DNA of 64,000 bases from Cinnamomum chago (GCA_038049695.1 CP142460.1:37877501-37941500), one strand, 5' to 3'; positions 10,858-23,674 are shown, counted from the stretch's first letter. Made by a program: numbers and translations. The notes: generated by a model not told the origin, from the letters alone.

Positions 10858-12386
10858 TGAAAGTCCTGGATCCTAACCCTAGAGGGGGGGGGGGGTGAAT
10901 AGGGTGAGTTACAATATATGACCAATTATGCCCAATTTTAACTTCTTTAAAATAAACTAGTCACAAGTGATGATAAACTAACAATATGCAGAAGCTAATA
11001 AAAACAATCACCACAAAGCATTCACCATCACACAAAGAATTATAGTGGTTCGGCCTCAATGCCTACATCCACTACCGACTTGTGATCCAACACCCCACTG
11101 AATTTCCACTATTTATACTTTTCAAAAGGCTAAGCAATAACCTTTACAACGATGTTTTTCTAGGCTAAACAACAACCTATCAATGTGCTTTTCTAGGCTA
11201 AGCATTAACCTTTACAAGATGCTTTTCCAAGGCTACGCAATAACCTCTACAATGTGCTTTTCTTAGGCTAAGCAATAACCTTTACAATAAGAAGATTTCT
11301 CTCAAGGAAGTGTCTACACAAACACTCAAAGAGATACAATTTAAGCTCAATACAATTGCCTCTTAAATAGGCTGATATGGAAGTTTAAATCTAGATACAA
11401 ACATACACAACAATTAGCTAAGGTGTGTGCGCTCAAAGTATATCAATGTTTACTTTAATCAATTTCTAAAATGAAGCTCTTAAATGAATGCTTGATGCAT
11501 TTGAAAATCAAAGCTCAGAAAATGATGATTGAAGTGATAAGCTAATCACATGTAAAATTCAAAACAACTTAGTAAGACATGCTACACAAGTTGTGAGAAG
11601 TTTAAAGATTAAAACACATGTGAATGGGACATAAGTGTTTGCAAAACAATCTAATATGAATAAGTGATATGGTGTTTGTAAAACGTCTCAATTAAAGTTA
11701 GAAATCATGCAAATATGAAATTACAAAGAATTAAACATGCATGGTTTTAAATGGAATGGAAATCAACTTTAACTTGAAAGAAATACCTTTAAATCTCAAA
11801 CATTTTGATTTCCAATAGCCCTCTAGCCTTCTTAGCTTATTCCTCTTCTTTAGGCTTCAAAATAGTTCAAAGGTTTCACCCAACAAGCGCTTTGAAAGAA
11901 GGGAATGAAATGGACTTTTATACAAAAATTAGTCCAACGGCTAGTTGGCCCGGTCGACCCCATGACCCCCCAGTCGACCTGGCCCAACGGTCAGTTACCC
12001 GGTCGACCTGGACAGAGCTCGGTCGACCGGGTGAACTGGCCTAGGATGAATTCCTGTAGATTTTTCAATTTTCTAAAGATGAAATTTGGAACTTAAGGCC
12101 AGTGTGATTTAAGCATAATAATATGATTCTAAAAATGAGGAATGTATGCAAATCACAAACCTAGATTCTTAATTTGATTTTCCAAAATCATGCATGAAGA
12201 AATAGGCTTTCAAAAGTGTATTTAAGTTCTAAAACAAGCATGAATAAATCATTTGAAAATCAAATGCAAATGCAAGCTAGAAACTTTAGATCCCTAAGTC
12301 AAAACTAAGATGCATGAGTGTGTGATCATTTGACAATGAAAGTGATCATGAATCCATCAAATTAGCAACAAACAAAAAACCTAACA
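10858..12386 (-). repeat. 3' LTR of the old gag-only element
   Basis: It begins (plus strand) TGAAAGTCC and ends CCTAACA, followed at once by the polypurine tract complement ATCTCCCCCTTTG (12387-12399). It holds a G12 run after CCTAGA, a minisatellite of AGGCTAAGCAATAACC-like units (about 11125-11285), a TATA box on the minus strand (11916-11922) and four GTCGAC palindromes. It is about 1.53 kb and clearly diverged from the 13723 array LTRs. Confidence 0.8.
11951..12030. promoter_or_regulatory. two palindrome pairs, 20-bp spacing
   Basis: GTCGAC cores start at 11953, 11973, 12002 and 12022. Each pair is spaced 20 bp, and AACGGTCA lies between the pairs. They lie about 30 bp upstream (minus-strand sense) of the TATA box at 11916-11922. 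The partner LTR at 29681-30949 also uses 20-bp pairs. Confidence 0.65.
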
Positions 12387-13722
12387 ATCTCCCCCTTTGT
12401 AATTTGATGGCAACTAAGATGATCACAACACTTCTAAGACTTTGGCTCTTCTGATCGGCTCTGTTCTTGAAATCTCTTGAAGGTAGCTTCGACCGAATGA
12501 CCGATTCGTCGTGAGCTTTAACTGAATCTTTTTAAGATTTCTCCCCCTTGGTTAGAGCTCTCCCTACTCTTCACATTCAAGCTATCTTCCTCTTTAGTTC
12601 TTTGAAACAGATCTCCCCCTTAGTTAGATTTGTTCTTCTCTCCCCCTTTGTTTGATCTTCTCTGTGTCTGATCTTCAGATCTTCTCACTTCTCTCCCCCT
12701 TTGTCATTAGATAGATTTGTTCTTTTTCTCCCCCTTTGACATTGAATTGCAAAGGAACCTGTATACATAAGAAAACAAATACCTTTCAACAGTACCTGTT
12801 ACAAAAGAAATCGAAAATGAAATACATAACAATGTATCATGTATGGTTAGTAGTCTCTAAGGGTTCAAAGCCAATACAAAGGTCAATTTGATCAAAACTA
12901 ATACTTCCTATGAAGGTTTACACTCCCCCTCAATCCATTCTCTCCTTTTGTCAAACTTTTGATAAATATTTAACTATTTGGAGCAAGAAAAAGATGGTTT
13001 TACCAATTGAGGGTAAACTTCAAGGAAATTATTGGACACGTTTAACTATAGAGCTCAATATGATCAAATTACCAAGATAAAGAGCAAGGCCAAATACGAG
13101 AAAAGCGATTATGGATACCAATTAGAATAAAGAATACCAATTGAGATTCAAGGATAAGACTATAAAATCAAACTCTAAAATGGAGTTAAAAATATTATAA
13201 CTATTAAGATAAATCCAAATTAGAGCTATCCATGATGATAAGGGGTTTACTAAACATAGCATCAATCAATTTAACTATAAAAACATATGCTATGAAAGTT
13301 TTGAAATCATTTCATTCAATCATTAAATATGACTATCATGTGCAAGATGAGTGAAATGAAATTCAAACATGAAGCCTACCTCAACCATTAACCAACCAAG
13401 ATTATGAATACATAAACATGGTGGTCATGAGATTTACCTATATGAGCAAGAGAAGTGGCAAACATGAAAATTATGATGCTAATGGAATGTGACATTGAAA
13501 AAATATATTACTATCAAGTTCAATCCAATGTACACAGGGTCTATCACATTCACAAGATATGGTATCAATTGGATATGACAACAATCGAAAATGATATCAA
13601 TTGAAGCCAATTGAATATGAAAACATGATTAAGAGCAAGGATGTGGCAAACATAAAATTCCATCAAGCATCATAAATGAATGTTCATCACTTTCAAAGAT
13701 ATAACTAATGAGCATAGTGATG
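12387..13722 (-). other. old gag-only element, internal 3' part, non-coding
   Basis: It holds several CTCCCCCTTTG repeats (about 12540-12740), the complement of multiplied polypurine tracts. The rest is AT-rich sequence with recurrent TTAACTAT and CAATTGA phrases that match the internal regions of the intact relatives. No coding sequence is supported. The last 5 bp (TGATG, 13718-13722) are the left target duplication of the inserted array. Confidence 0.7.
13718..13722. repeat. target-site duplication TGATG, left
   Basis: The 5-bp copy lies directly before the array start TGAAAGTCC. It is matched by 27065-27069. Confidence 0.85.
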
Positions 13723-13974
13723 TGAAAGTCCACGAGGATCCTAACCCTAGAGGGGGGGGTGAATAGGGTGTGCTACAAGTATGACCAATTTCGACCAATT
13801 TTAGTTCCTTAAACTAAACTAGTCACATGTGATGATTAAACAATCAATATGCGGAAGCTAATAAACAATCACCACACAAGCAAGCACCACAACACCAATG
13901 TTTATAGTGGTTCGGCCTCAATGCCTACATCCACTACCGGCTTGTGTCTCCAACACCCCACCGGATTCCACTAA

Positions 13975-14155
13975 GTATGCTTTTTACTAGGCTAAGCAAT
14001 AACCCTTACAATGTGCTTTTCTAGGCTAAGCAATAACCTTACAAGATGCTTTTCAAAGGCTAAGCAATAACCTTACAATATGCTTTTCTTAGGCTAAGCA
14101 ATAACCTTACAAGTTGCTTTTCAAAGGCTAAGCAATAACCTTTACAAATGAGGAT
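13975..14155. repeat. LTR minisatellite, AGGCTAAGCAATAACC units
   Basis: About five tandem units of roughly 30-35 bp share the core GGCTAAGCAATAACC and a TGCTTTTC spacer. Equivalent arrays lie at 19781-19961, 25587-25766, about 11125-11285, 9615-9745, 51895-52070 and 57682-57857. They form a diagnostic internal part of this LTR family. Confidence 0.85.
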
Positions 14156-14780
14156 TTCTCTAAGAAGGTGTCTTTACAAAAGATCACTCTAAGAGATTAC
14201 AATTTCAGCACAATGGAATTTGCCTCTTAAATAGGCTAATAGGAAAATGAAATTCCAATTACAAACATACACTAAAATAAACTAAAGTGTGTGCACAAAG
14301 TGTATGTATGAGTTTCTTCAATCAATTTTAACAATGAAGCTTTTAAATGAATGCATGATGCATTTTAAAATCAAGGTTTATAAAATGATGATTGAAGAGA
14401 AAACTAATCACATAAAAGATTCAAACAACTTTAAAGAATTAAGATAAACAAGTTGAGTGAAAGTTAAAGTCTAAGAACATATGTGATTAGGATAAGAGTG
14501 TGTGCAAACTAATCTAATTTACCAAGAAAGATATTGAGTTTGCAAAACAACTCTTTAAGGGCTTGAAATCATGCATAAATGAAAATTCAAAGGATTTGAA
14601 CATGCATGAATTTCATTTGAATGGAAATCAAAATAACTTAGAAGATGTACCTTTTAAAAACTCATGAGATTGATTTCCAAATAGCCCTCTAGCTTTTCCA
14701 ACTTCTTCCCCTTTCTTTGGCTCCAAAATGCTCTCAAAAGTTCAAGTTTCAAGCCTTGAAAAAGGTTGGAAAAGAATGGA

Positions 14781-14953
14781 CTTTATAGCCAAAAAGTTGC
14801 CAACGGCTAGTTCTCGGTCGACCGGCAAAGAGGTCTCGGTCGACCGAGAAAGCACAACGGTCATGTTTCTGACCGTTGGGGCTTCAGTTCAAAAAACAGT
14901 CCATTTGCCCTGCAGTGTTCTCGATCGACCGAGACCCAGGTCTCGGTCGACCG
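14781..14953 (-). promoter_or_regulatory. LTR promoter: TATA box with two pairs of CGGTCGACCG palindromes
   Basis: The minus-strand TATA (TATAAAG, 14781-14787) is preceded upstream by palindromes at 14815-14824, 14837-14846, 14922-14931 and 14944-14953. Both pairs are spaced exactly 22 bp. Between the pairs is a dyad, AACGGTCA (14856-14863) and TGACCGTT (14870-14877). The third site is CGATCGACCG, one substitution off. Identical arrangements lie at 20587-20759 and 26392-26564. Dimeric factor binding is inferred. Confidence 0.7.
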
Positions 14954-15453
14954 GCGACACTGCCGGGACACCCCCAAAAATTCCAACTTTTGCATTTTGA
15001 AGATTTTCTTGGTGGAATTTTGTGGGTCACTAAACCAAGCTTAAAAACATGTTTTAAAACATTTAAAAACATGAAACACACAAAGCCTAAAATGATTCAA
15101 AGGTTAAAACCAAAGGCTAGCTTGATTTGAATACAACTCTTTTCAAATGAAATTGCATACAAAATGATTCTTTTTGTGAAGAATGTATGCAAGACTTAAA
15201 CCTAAATACACAAGATGATTTTCCAAATGTAGTGCACAAGGAAATAGGTTTTCAAAAGAGTTTTGGGTTCTAAAACCAATGCATCCAAGTTTAAAACCAA
15301 AACATGCATAAAACAAAAGCTTTTCCAAATCTTAAAAGCTATGCATGGGTAAAACTAGATTTCAAGATATTTTAAATCAATGCATGTGTGTGAATTCAAA
15401 AGATGCCAATATGCAAATGCATCCATCAAATTGCAAATACAAAAGACCTAACA

Positions 15454-15466
15454 ATCTCCCCCTTTG
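15454..15466 (-). other. polypurine tract adjacent to LTR 1
   Basis: The minus strand reads CAAAGGGGGAGAT directly before the LTR start TGTTAGG. This is the plus-strand priming site. The second unit has the same tract at 21260-21272. Confidence 0.85.
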
Positions 15467-15689
15467 CAATTTGATGGCAACTTACTCATCATAGAATTTT
15501 CACACAAAGTCTTTAGCTCCCCCTTAGCTTGACAAGTCTTGAAATCTTGTTGGATGCTTCTTCTCTTAGCTTGGGCTCTTGGGCTCTTTTCTTCAATCTT
15601 CTTGATGCTTGGTGCTTGATCATTCTTCAAGCTTTCTTCTCATCTTCCTCTCTTTGGCCAAGCATCTTCTTTAGCTCCAAGCTTTCTTT

Positions 15690-15860
15690 CTTCTATTTGC
15701 TCTCCCCCTTTGACCATGCTTCTTTCTCCTCTTGAGAACTTGAAAGCTTTCTCCCCCTTTGATGGATAGGAGATCTTCGAGTACTTGAACTCTCGAACTC
15801 TCTCCCCCTTTGATGAGTAGGAGATCTTTGAGTCACACTTGAACTCTCTCTCCCCCTTTG
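15690..15860 (-). repeat. multiplied polypurine-tract motifs, unit 1
   Basis: Four copies of AAAGGGGGAGA-like sequence occur within about 170 bp, besides the terminal tract at 15454-15466. Multiplied polypurine tracts near the 3' LTR are a described hallmark of Sirevirus copia elements, and this is one reason for the Sirevirus-like assignment. The copy in unit 2 is at 21496-21666. Confidence 0.75.
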
Positions 15861-17868
15861 ACATTAAATTGCAAAGGTACCTACACACATGAGACAAGAA
15901 GAATACCTTTAGTAGCACCTGTTAACAAATGAAATCGAAAATGAAATTCATAACAGGCTATCATGTATGGAAGTTATCTCTAAGGGCTCAAGGGCAATCC
16001 AAGGGTGAATTTGATCAAACTAATACTTCCTATGAAGGTTTACACTCCCCCTCAATCCATTCTCTTCTTTTGTCAAACTTTTGACAAAGATTTAACTATT
16101 AGGTGCAAGAAGAAGATGGTTTAACCAATTGAGGGTCAACTTCAAGGAAAGGATTAGATTCATTTAACTATTAAGCTCAATATGATCAAATTGCCAAAAG
16201 AGAGCTAGGACAAATGAGAGAAGCAATCATGGATATCAATTGAAACAAACATATCAATTGAGATTAAAGGATATGACTATTAACATAATCACTCTAAAAT
16301 GGATTCAAGAATGTTACTTATTAGGAAAAATCCAAATTAGAGCTATCCATGATATGGGGTTTACTCAAACATAGCATCAATCAATATTACTTATGAAAAT
16401 CATATGCTATGTAAGTTTTGAACTCATTTCATTCAATCAATAAATATGACTATTAAAGTGCATGAAAGAGTGAAATGAAATTCAATCATGAAGCCAACCT
16501 CAAATAATAACCAACCAATATTATTAACACATAAACATGGTGGTCATGAGATTTACCTATGAGAGCAAAAAGAGGTGGCAATCATGAGCATTATGATGCT
16601 AATGGTGTGTGACGTGGAACAATTATATAACTATGAAGATTAGTCCAAAGCACACAAGGTCTATCACATACACAAGATAAGATATCAATTGGATATGAAA
16701 TCAATGGAACATTATACCAAATGAAACCAATTGAATATGATAACATGAGTAAAAGCAAGGATGTGATAAACTACCATCAAGCATCATAAATGCATATTCA
16801 TCACTTTTAATGATATTCCTAAAGAGCATAGTGATGAACAAGGCAAATTGCAATGCAAAAGGATAAAGCTTTGTAATGCATGCAATTTCCAAAGTGTCTA
16901 GATCATATGAATTCAACACTAAGATATCCATCAAACAAGAGATATAACTATGAAATACAAGGAATGGATTTCAAAGAGGTTCATATGATCAAGAACACTA
17001 TTATGAAGTTGAAACATATATAGAGATGACAACATTAAGAAGGTATACATGAATCAACATCATAACCATCCATTAAAAGAAATGACTAGAAGACATAGAG
17101 GATGGATTTGGGTTCTAGTATGGTTTCTACAAAAATTACAAGTTCACAACCATACATGGAACCAAAAGTCATTTGCATATAAAAAGAATAACTAAATAAG
17201 CAAAGATGCAAACAACATACATTTCCATTTCTAAAGATAATGAAACCAAAAGAAAAAGGAAATGAGAATAATGGAACATGCTTAGATGAATATAACTAAT
17301 GAGATTAAAAAGCATTTCCATTCAAAACAATCTTCAAATCATTTTGAAAAACAAAATCCAACAATGAGCATAAAGGAATGATTTTGAAGATCAATTATCA
17401 ACATTGTATTTGAAAAGATATAACTTCATTAAAACACATACAAGTTGATTTTTCAAAACAATGTTCTCCATATAAAAGTATAACTTATAAATCCATGGAA
17501 AACTTGAATTGATTCAAATCATTTGTTCAAATAATCTTACTATGACATAAACACAAATGATTCAACAATTGATCATGAAGAGTCTAGCTATGAAAGCTTT
17601 TGAAATCACAATCAATTGATCATGTAAAGAAATGCAATGCAAGACATATGTGTGCAAAAGACAAATCAAACATGATGAAATTATAATCAAATGATTTTGA
17701 AAACCATGACATGTAACTTAGAATGGTGCATGAAACCAAAATCAAATGATCATAAAGAAGCAATGCATTTTAAGAAATCTAACTAAAAGAAACAAAATGC
17801 AAATGCAATCATGACCAACAAAGTGATTTAACTAATAAAGAGTAGGTTGGTCAATGAGGTTCAAGACC

Positions 17869-19413
17869 CTAAGGTTTGTCTAGGTAAATAACTTTAGGAA
17901 TCCACCTAAGGTCTTGGGAGGGTTGAACTTTGAGATCTATCTTGGAATTCTCACCAACTATAGGAGATTTAACTTGATAAATTTTCAATTTAAACTTATC
18001 ACCATGATATTTAGATTTTACTAAATTTGGCTTAAAATGGTGATTAGTCTTTTGATGTTGGTGAGTTTGTTTCTTTGGGGATTGTTTCTCTTTTCTTTTC
18101 TTCTTACTTTCTCCCTTTACTTGACTTTTGAATTTTAGATTTAACTTAGCAACTTTCTTCAAAAGTTCTTTCATGGGTTCATATAAGGGAGATAGATTGA
18201 GAAGCTTTTTGTTCTTAGATTCTTTCAAGCTTGGTTTAACTTGTTTAAGCCTTTTAGAATCTATCTTGGGAGACTCCATTTTAAAGGATTTAACTTGTTT
18301 AGTCTTTTTGGAGTTTTCCTTGATTTTTAGTGTCTTACCCTTCAAGTTTGATTTTCCATTTTTGAGTTCAAAGATGGGTTTAGACACATGGCTTCTTTTC
18401 CTTAGTTTGCACTCAAACCTAAAATGTCCTTCAATGCCACAAAAATTACATTTGGTTTTGGGCAAAGGAGAAAGAGTGCTAGAGAATGAGGACTCACCTT
18501 TCACAAAAGTGTTGGTGAATTTAGGGTCATATGTCATATTCCTATTAAAACCAAGACCCGTCCTATCTCCATGAGATTTACCCAATTTGAATAATTTTTC
18601 AAGTTTCTCTTCACTTTGGGTAAACTTGCACTCATACTTTTGTTTATTGTTTTCAAGTTGAGTGACTTTGGTTATAAGGATTGAATTTTCATTTTTAACT
18701 TTTGAAAGTTCATATTCAATTTCCTTATATTTGCTTAGCTCTTCATTGGCAAGTTTTAATTCATGTTTAAGTTCATCAATAACATTAGATCCAAGTTCTT
18801 TTGTTTTTAACTTACTTTTAATCAACTTGGATTCTAAGTTGTCAATGTCTACATCTTGTCTTTTAATTGTATCTCTTAGGTTTAAATTTTCATTTTTAAG
18901 CTCATCACAATTTATCTTAATCTCATTTAATTCATTTTGAGCATTAGATAAATTTTCCTTAGAGATATTCAATTTTGATTCAAGATTGTTAGAGTCTTTA
19001 TCTTGCCTTTTTATTTGATCTCTTAGTTTTAGATTTTCCTTATTGACATTTTCATAACCCATCTTTAATTCTTTTAGTTCATCTTGAATGTTGGATAGGT
19101 TATTTAAAGAGATCATGAACTTAGAGTCTAGACATTTTATTACTTCTTCTTTCTCTCTAAGTTCATCTTTTGAAGATGCTAGCTCTTTGTTTAGGTTTTT
19201 AGATTCTTCCCTTAAACTTTTGTTTTTCTTTTCAAGCTTTAAGGATATTTCATATAATTCTTCAAAAGCTTGTTGAAGGTCTTCTTCATTATATTCATTT
19301 TCTTCTTCTTTTGGATCAAATTGATTTTCATTAGTTTGAGAGTTTGAAACTCCAAAAGAAGGAAGAGTGAGGGGTCTAGAAGAATCTACAAAGTCTAGCC
19401 TAGTGAAGTCCAT
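17869..19413 (-). CDS. gag: Gag-like coiled-coil/zinc-knuckle protein, unit 1
   Basis: This 514-residue ORF is the only sizeable frame of the unit and starts about 100 bp after the primer-binding site. Residues about 40-270 are a long Glu/Lys/Leu/Asn coiled coil containing a 49-residue module twice (NLSN starts near 105 and 154, each followed by a LRD.IKRQD motif). Residues 322-335 form a zinc knuckle, CX2CX4HX4C (CNFCGIEGHFRFEC). The tail is very Lys-rich and ends RWIPKVIYLDKP, resembling the WVPK-type end of Sirevirus Gag. The usual N-terminal UBN2 capsid domain is absent. A role in RNA binding and particle assembly is inferred from the family; it could instead be a chaperone-like remnant. 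Confidence 0.75.
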   Translation of the reverse strand: MDFTRLDFVDSSRPLTLPSFGVSNSQTNENQFDPKEEENEYNEEDLQQAFEELYEISLKLEKKNKSLREESKNLNKELASSKDELREKEEVIKCLDSKFMISLNNLSNIQDELKELKMGYENVNKENLKLRDQIKRQDKDSNNLESKLNISKENLSNAQNELNEIKINCDELKNENLNLRDTIKRQDVDIDNLESKLIKSKLKTKELGSNVIDELKHELKLANEELSKYKEIEYELSKVKNENSILITKVTQLENNKQKYECKFTQSEEKLEKLFKLGKSHGDRTGLGFNRNMTYDPKFTNTFVKGESSFSSTLSPLPKTKCNFCGIEGHFRFECKLRKRSHVSKPIFELKNGKSNLKGKTLKIKENSKKTKQVKSFKMESPKIDSKRLKQVKPSLKESKNKKLLNLSPLYEPMKELLKKVAKLNLKFKSQVKGESKKKRKEKQSPKKQTHQHQKTNHHFKPNLVKSKYHGDKFKLKIYQVKSPIVGENSKIDLKVQPSQDLRWIPKVIYLDKP

Positions 19414-19513
19414 TTAAATGATTTTCAAAAAAGCACAACTCTAGGGTTTTAACTCTAGGTTTTTACACCTAATCAAGAGTTCCAAACACTTGATCCTAAG
19501 GGATAGAGCACTT

Positions 19514-19526
19514 GGCTCTGATACCA
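19514..19526 (-). other. primer-binding site, unit 1
   Basis: The minus strand reads TGGTATCAGAGCC, 2 bp from the end of LTR 2 (initiator tRNA-Met type). The copy for unit 2 is at 25320-25332. Confidence 0.9.
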
Positions 19527-19528
19527 AT

Positions 19529-21259
19529 TGAAAGTCCACGAGGATCCTAACCCTAGAGGGGGGGGTGAATAGGGTGTGCTACAAGTATGACCAATTTCGA
19601 CCAATTTTAGTTCCTTAAACTAAACTAGTCACATGTGATGATTAAACAATCAATATGCGGAAGCTAATAAACAATCACCACACAAGCAAGCACCACAACA
19701 CCAATGTTTATAGTGGTTCGGCCTCAATGCCTACATCCACTACCGGCTTGTGTCTCCAACACCCCACCGGATTCCACTAAGTATGCTTTTTACTAGGCTA
19801 AGCAATAACCCTTACAATGTGCTTTTCTAGGCTAAGCAATAACCTTACAAGATGCTTTTCAAAGGCTAAGCAATAACCTTACAATATGCTTTTCTTAGGC
19901 TAAGCAATAACCTTACAAGTTGCTTTTCAAAGGCTAAGCAATAACCTTTACAAATGAGGATTTCTCTAAGAAGGTGTCTTTACAAAAGATCACTCTAAGA
20001 GATTACAATTTCAGCACAATGGAATTTGCCTCTTAAATAGGCTAATAGGAAAATGAAATTCCAATTACAAACATACACTAAAATAAACTAAAGTGTGTGC
20101 ACAAAGTGTATGTATGAGTTTCTTCAATCAATTTTAACAATGAAGCTTTTAAATGAATGCATGATGCATTTTAAAATCAAGGTTTATAAAATGATGATTG
20201 AAGAGAAAACTAATCACATAAAAGATTCAAACAACTTTGAAGAATTAAGATAAACAAGTTGAGTGAAAGTTAAAGTCTAAGAACATATGTGATTAGGATA
20301 AGAGTGTGTGCAAACTAATCTAATTTACCAAGAAAGATATTGAGTTTGCAAAACAACTCTTTAAGGGCTTGAAATCATGCATAAATGAAAATTCAAAGGA
20401 TTTGAACATGCATGAATTTCATTTGAATGGAAATCAAAATAACTTAGAAGATGTACCTTTTAAAAACTCATGAGATTGATTTCCAAATAGCCCTCTAGCT
20501 TTTCCAACTTCTTCCCCTTTCTTTGGCTCCAAAATGCTCTCAAAAGTTCAAGTTTCAAGCCTTGAAAAAGGTTGGAAAAGAATGGACTTTATAGCCAAAA
20601 AGTTGCCAACGGCTAGTTCTCGGTCGACCGGCAAAGAGGTCTCGGTCGACCGAGAAAGCACAACGGTCATATTTCTGACCGTTGGGGCTTCAGTTCAAAA
20701 AACAGTCCATTTGCCCTGCAGTGTTCTCGATCGACCGAGACCCAGGTCTCGGTCGACCGGCGACACTGCCGGGACACCCCCAAAAATTCCAACTTTTGCA
20801 TTTTGAAGATTTTCTTGGTGGAATTTTGTGGGTCACTAAACCAAGCTTAAAAACATGTTTTAAAACATTTAAAAACATGAAACACACAAAGCCTAAAATG
20901 ATTCAAAGGTTAAAACCAAAGGCTAGCTTGATTTGAATACAACTCTTTTCAAATGAAATTGCATACAAAATGATTCTTTTTGTGAAGAATGTATGCAAGA
21001 CTTAAACCTAAATACACAAGATGATTTTCCAAATGTAGTGCACAAGGAAATAGGTTTTCAAAAGAGTTTTGGGTTCTAAAACCAATGCATCCAAGTTTAA
21101 AACCAAAACATGCATAAAACAAAAGCTTTTCCAAATCTTAAAAGCTATGCATGGGTAAAACTAGATTTCAAGATATTTTAAATCAATGCATGTGTGTGAA
21201 TTCAAAAGATGCCAATATGCAAATGCATCCATCAAATTGCAAATACAAAAGACCTAACA
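19529..21259 (-). repeat. LTR 2 of the tandem array (shared middle LTR)
   Basis: It is 1731 bp and serves as 5' LTR of unit 1 and 3' LTR of unit 2. By eye it has no private substitutions: it agrees with LTR 3 where LTR 1 differs, and with LTR 1 where LTR 3 differs. TATA and palindromes are at 20587-20759. Confidence 0.88.
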
Positions 21260-23674
21260 ATCTCCCCCTTTGCAATTTGATGGCAACTTACTCATCATAG
21301 AATTTTCACACAAAGTCTTTAGCTCCCCCTTAGCTTGACAAGTCTTGAAATCTTGTTGGATGCTTCTTCTCTTAGCTTGGGCTCTTGGGCTCTTTTCTTC
21401 AATCTTCTTGATGCTTGGTGCTTGATCATTCTTCAAGCTTTCTTCTCATCTTCCTCTCTTTGGCCAAGCATCTTCTTTAGCTCCAAGCTTTCTTTCTTCT
21501 ATTTGCTCTCCCCCTTTGACCATGCTTCTTTCTCCTCTTGAGAACTTGAAAGCTTTCTCCCCCTTTGATGGATAGGAGATCTTCGAGTACTTGAACTCTC
21601 GAACTCTCTCCCCCTTTGATGAGTAGGAGATCTTTGAGTCACACTTGAACTCTCTCTCCCCCTTTGACATTAAATTGCAAAGGTACCTACACACATGAGA
21701 CAAGAAGAATACCTTTAGTAGCACCTGTTAACAAATGAAATCGAAAATGAAATTCATAACAGGCTATCATGTATGGAAGTTATCTCTAAGGGCTCAAGGG
21801 CAATCCAAGGGTGAATTTGATCAAACTAATACTTCCTATGAAGGTTTACACTCCCCCTCAATCCATTCTCTTCTTTTGTCAAACTTTTGACAAAGATTTA
21901 ACTATTAGGTGCAAGAAGAAGATGGTTTAACCAATTGAGGGTCAACTTCAAGGAAAGGATTAGATTCATTTAACTATTAAGCTCAATATGATCAAATTGC
22001 CAAAAGAGAGCTAGGACAAATGAGAGAAGCAATCATGGATATCAATTGAAACAAACATATCAATTGAGATTAAAGGATATGACTATTAACATAATCACTC
22101 TAAAATGGATTCAAGAATGTTACTTATTAGGAAAAATCCAAATTAGAGCTATCCATGATATGGGGTTTACTCAAACATAGCATCAATCAATATTACTTAT
22201 GAAAATCATATGCTATGTAAGTTTTGAACTCATTTCATTCAATCAATAAATATGACTATTAAAGTGCATGAAAGAGTGAAATGAAATTCAATCATGAAGC
22301 CAACCTCAAATAATAACCAACCAATATTATTAACACATAAACATGGTGGTCATGAGATTTACCTATGAGAGCAAAAAGAGGTGGCAATCATGAGCATTAT
22401 GATGCTAATGGTGTGTGACGTGGAACAATTATATAACTATGAAGATTAGTCCAAAGCACACAAGGTCTATCACATACACAAGATAAGATATCAATTGGAT
22501 ATGAAATCAATGGAACATTATACCAAATGAAACCAATTGAATATGATAACATGAGTAAAAGCAAGGATGTGATAAACTACCATCAAGCATCATAAATGCA
22601 TATTCATCACTTTTAATGATATTCCTAAAGAGCATAGTGATGAACAAGGCAAATTGCAATGCAAAAGGATAAAGCTTTGTAATGCATGCAATTTCCAAAG
22701 TGTCTAGATCATATGAATTCAACACTAAGATATCCATCAAACAAGAGATATAACTATGAAATACAAGGAATGGATTTCAAAGAGGTTCATATGATCAAGA
22801 ACACTATTATGAAGTTGAAACATATATAGAGATGACAACATTAAGAAGGTATACATGAATCAACATCATAACCATCCATTAAAAGAAATGACTAGAAGAC
22901 ATAGAGGATGGATTTGGGTTCTAGTATGGTTTCTACAAAAATTACAAGTTCACAACCATACATGGAACCAAAAGTCATTTGCATATAAAAAGAATAACTA
23001 AATAAGCAAAGATGCAAACAACATACATTTCCATTTCTAAAGATAATGAAACCAAAAGAAAAAGGAAATGAGAATAATGGAACATGCTTAGATGAATATA
23101 ACTAATGAGATTAAAAAGCATTTCCATTCAAAACAATCTTCAAATCATTTTGAAAAACAAAATCCAACAATGAGCATAAAGGAATGATTTTGAAGATCAA
23201 TTATCAACATTGTATTTGAAAAGATATAACTTCATTAAAACACATACAAGTTGATTTTTCAAAACAATGTTCTCCATATAAAAGTATAACTTATAAATCC
23301 ATGGAAAACTTGAATTGATTCAAATCATTTGTTCAAATAATCTTACTATGACATAAACACAAATGATTCAACAATTGATCATGAAGAGTCTAGCTATGAA
23401 AGCTTTTGAAATCACAATCAATTGATCATGTAAAGAAATGCAATGCAAGACATATGTGTGCAAAAGACAAATCAAACATGATGAAATTATAATCAAATGA
23501 TTTTGAAAACCATGACATGTAACTTAGAATGGTGCATGAAACCAAAATCAAATGATCATAAAGAAGCAATGCATTTTAAGAAATCTAACTAAAAGAAACA
23601 AAATGCAAATGCAATCATGACCAACAAAGTGATTTAACTAATAAAGAGTAGGTTGGTCAATGAGGTTCAAGACC
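21260..23674 (-). other. internal non-coding region of array unit 2
   Basis: It is a copy of 15454-17868 with no difference noticed by eye. It includes the multiplied polypurine motifs (about 21496-21666) and the conserved 77-codon frame (22507-22740). Confidence 0.75.

Larger units (their letters stand above)
13723..15453 (-). repeat. LTR 1 of the tandem array (3' LTR)
   Basis: It is 1731 bp, with plus-strand start TGAAAGTCC and end CCTAACA. It has a G8 run after CCTAGA, about five minisatellite units (13985-14150), a minus-strand TATA box at 14781-14787 and four CGGTCGACCG-type sites at 14815-14953. By eye it has two private differences from the middle LTR (near 14434 and 14864). Confidence 0.9.
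15454..17868 (-). other. internal non-coding region of array unit 1
   Basis: This is about 2.4 kb between the gag stop and the LTR. Near the LTR, at about 15690-15860, several copies of the polypurine motif CAAAGGGGGAGA occur in an open frame of 92 codons (15640-15918, minus). The remainder is AT-rich with repeated ATCAATTG and TTAACTAT phrases. A 77-codon minus-strand frame at 16701-16934 recurs almost unchanged in the related element at 54715-54948, but nothing else marks it as a gene. Unit 2 repeats this region at 21260-23674. Confidence 0.7.

Noticed and set aside
14810..14955. Reading the CGGTCGACCG array as protein-coding (RPTD/STD-like peptide in frames such as 14728-15000)
   Set aside because: The frames run through TATA and palindromes, differ between LTR families, and have no domain. 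The DNA symmetry explains the pattern better.
18128..18574. Plus-strand 148-codon frame opposite the Gag-like ORF (and its copy at 23934-24380)
   Set aside because: It is the antisense of a Lys-rich coding region, which avoids stops on the other strand. It is a shadow, with no independent evidence.
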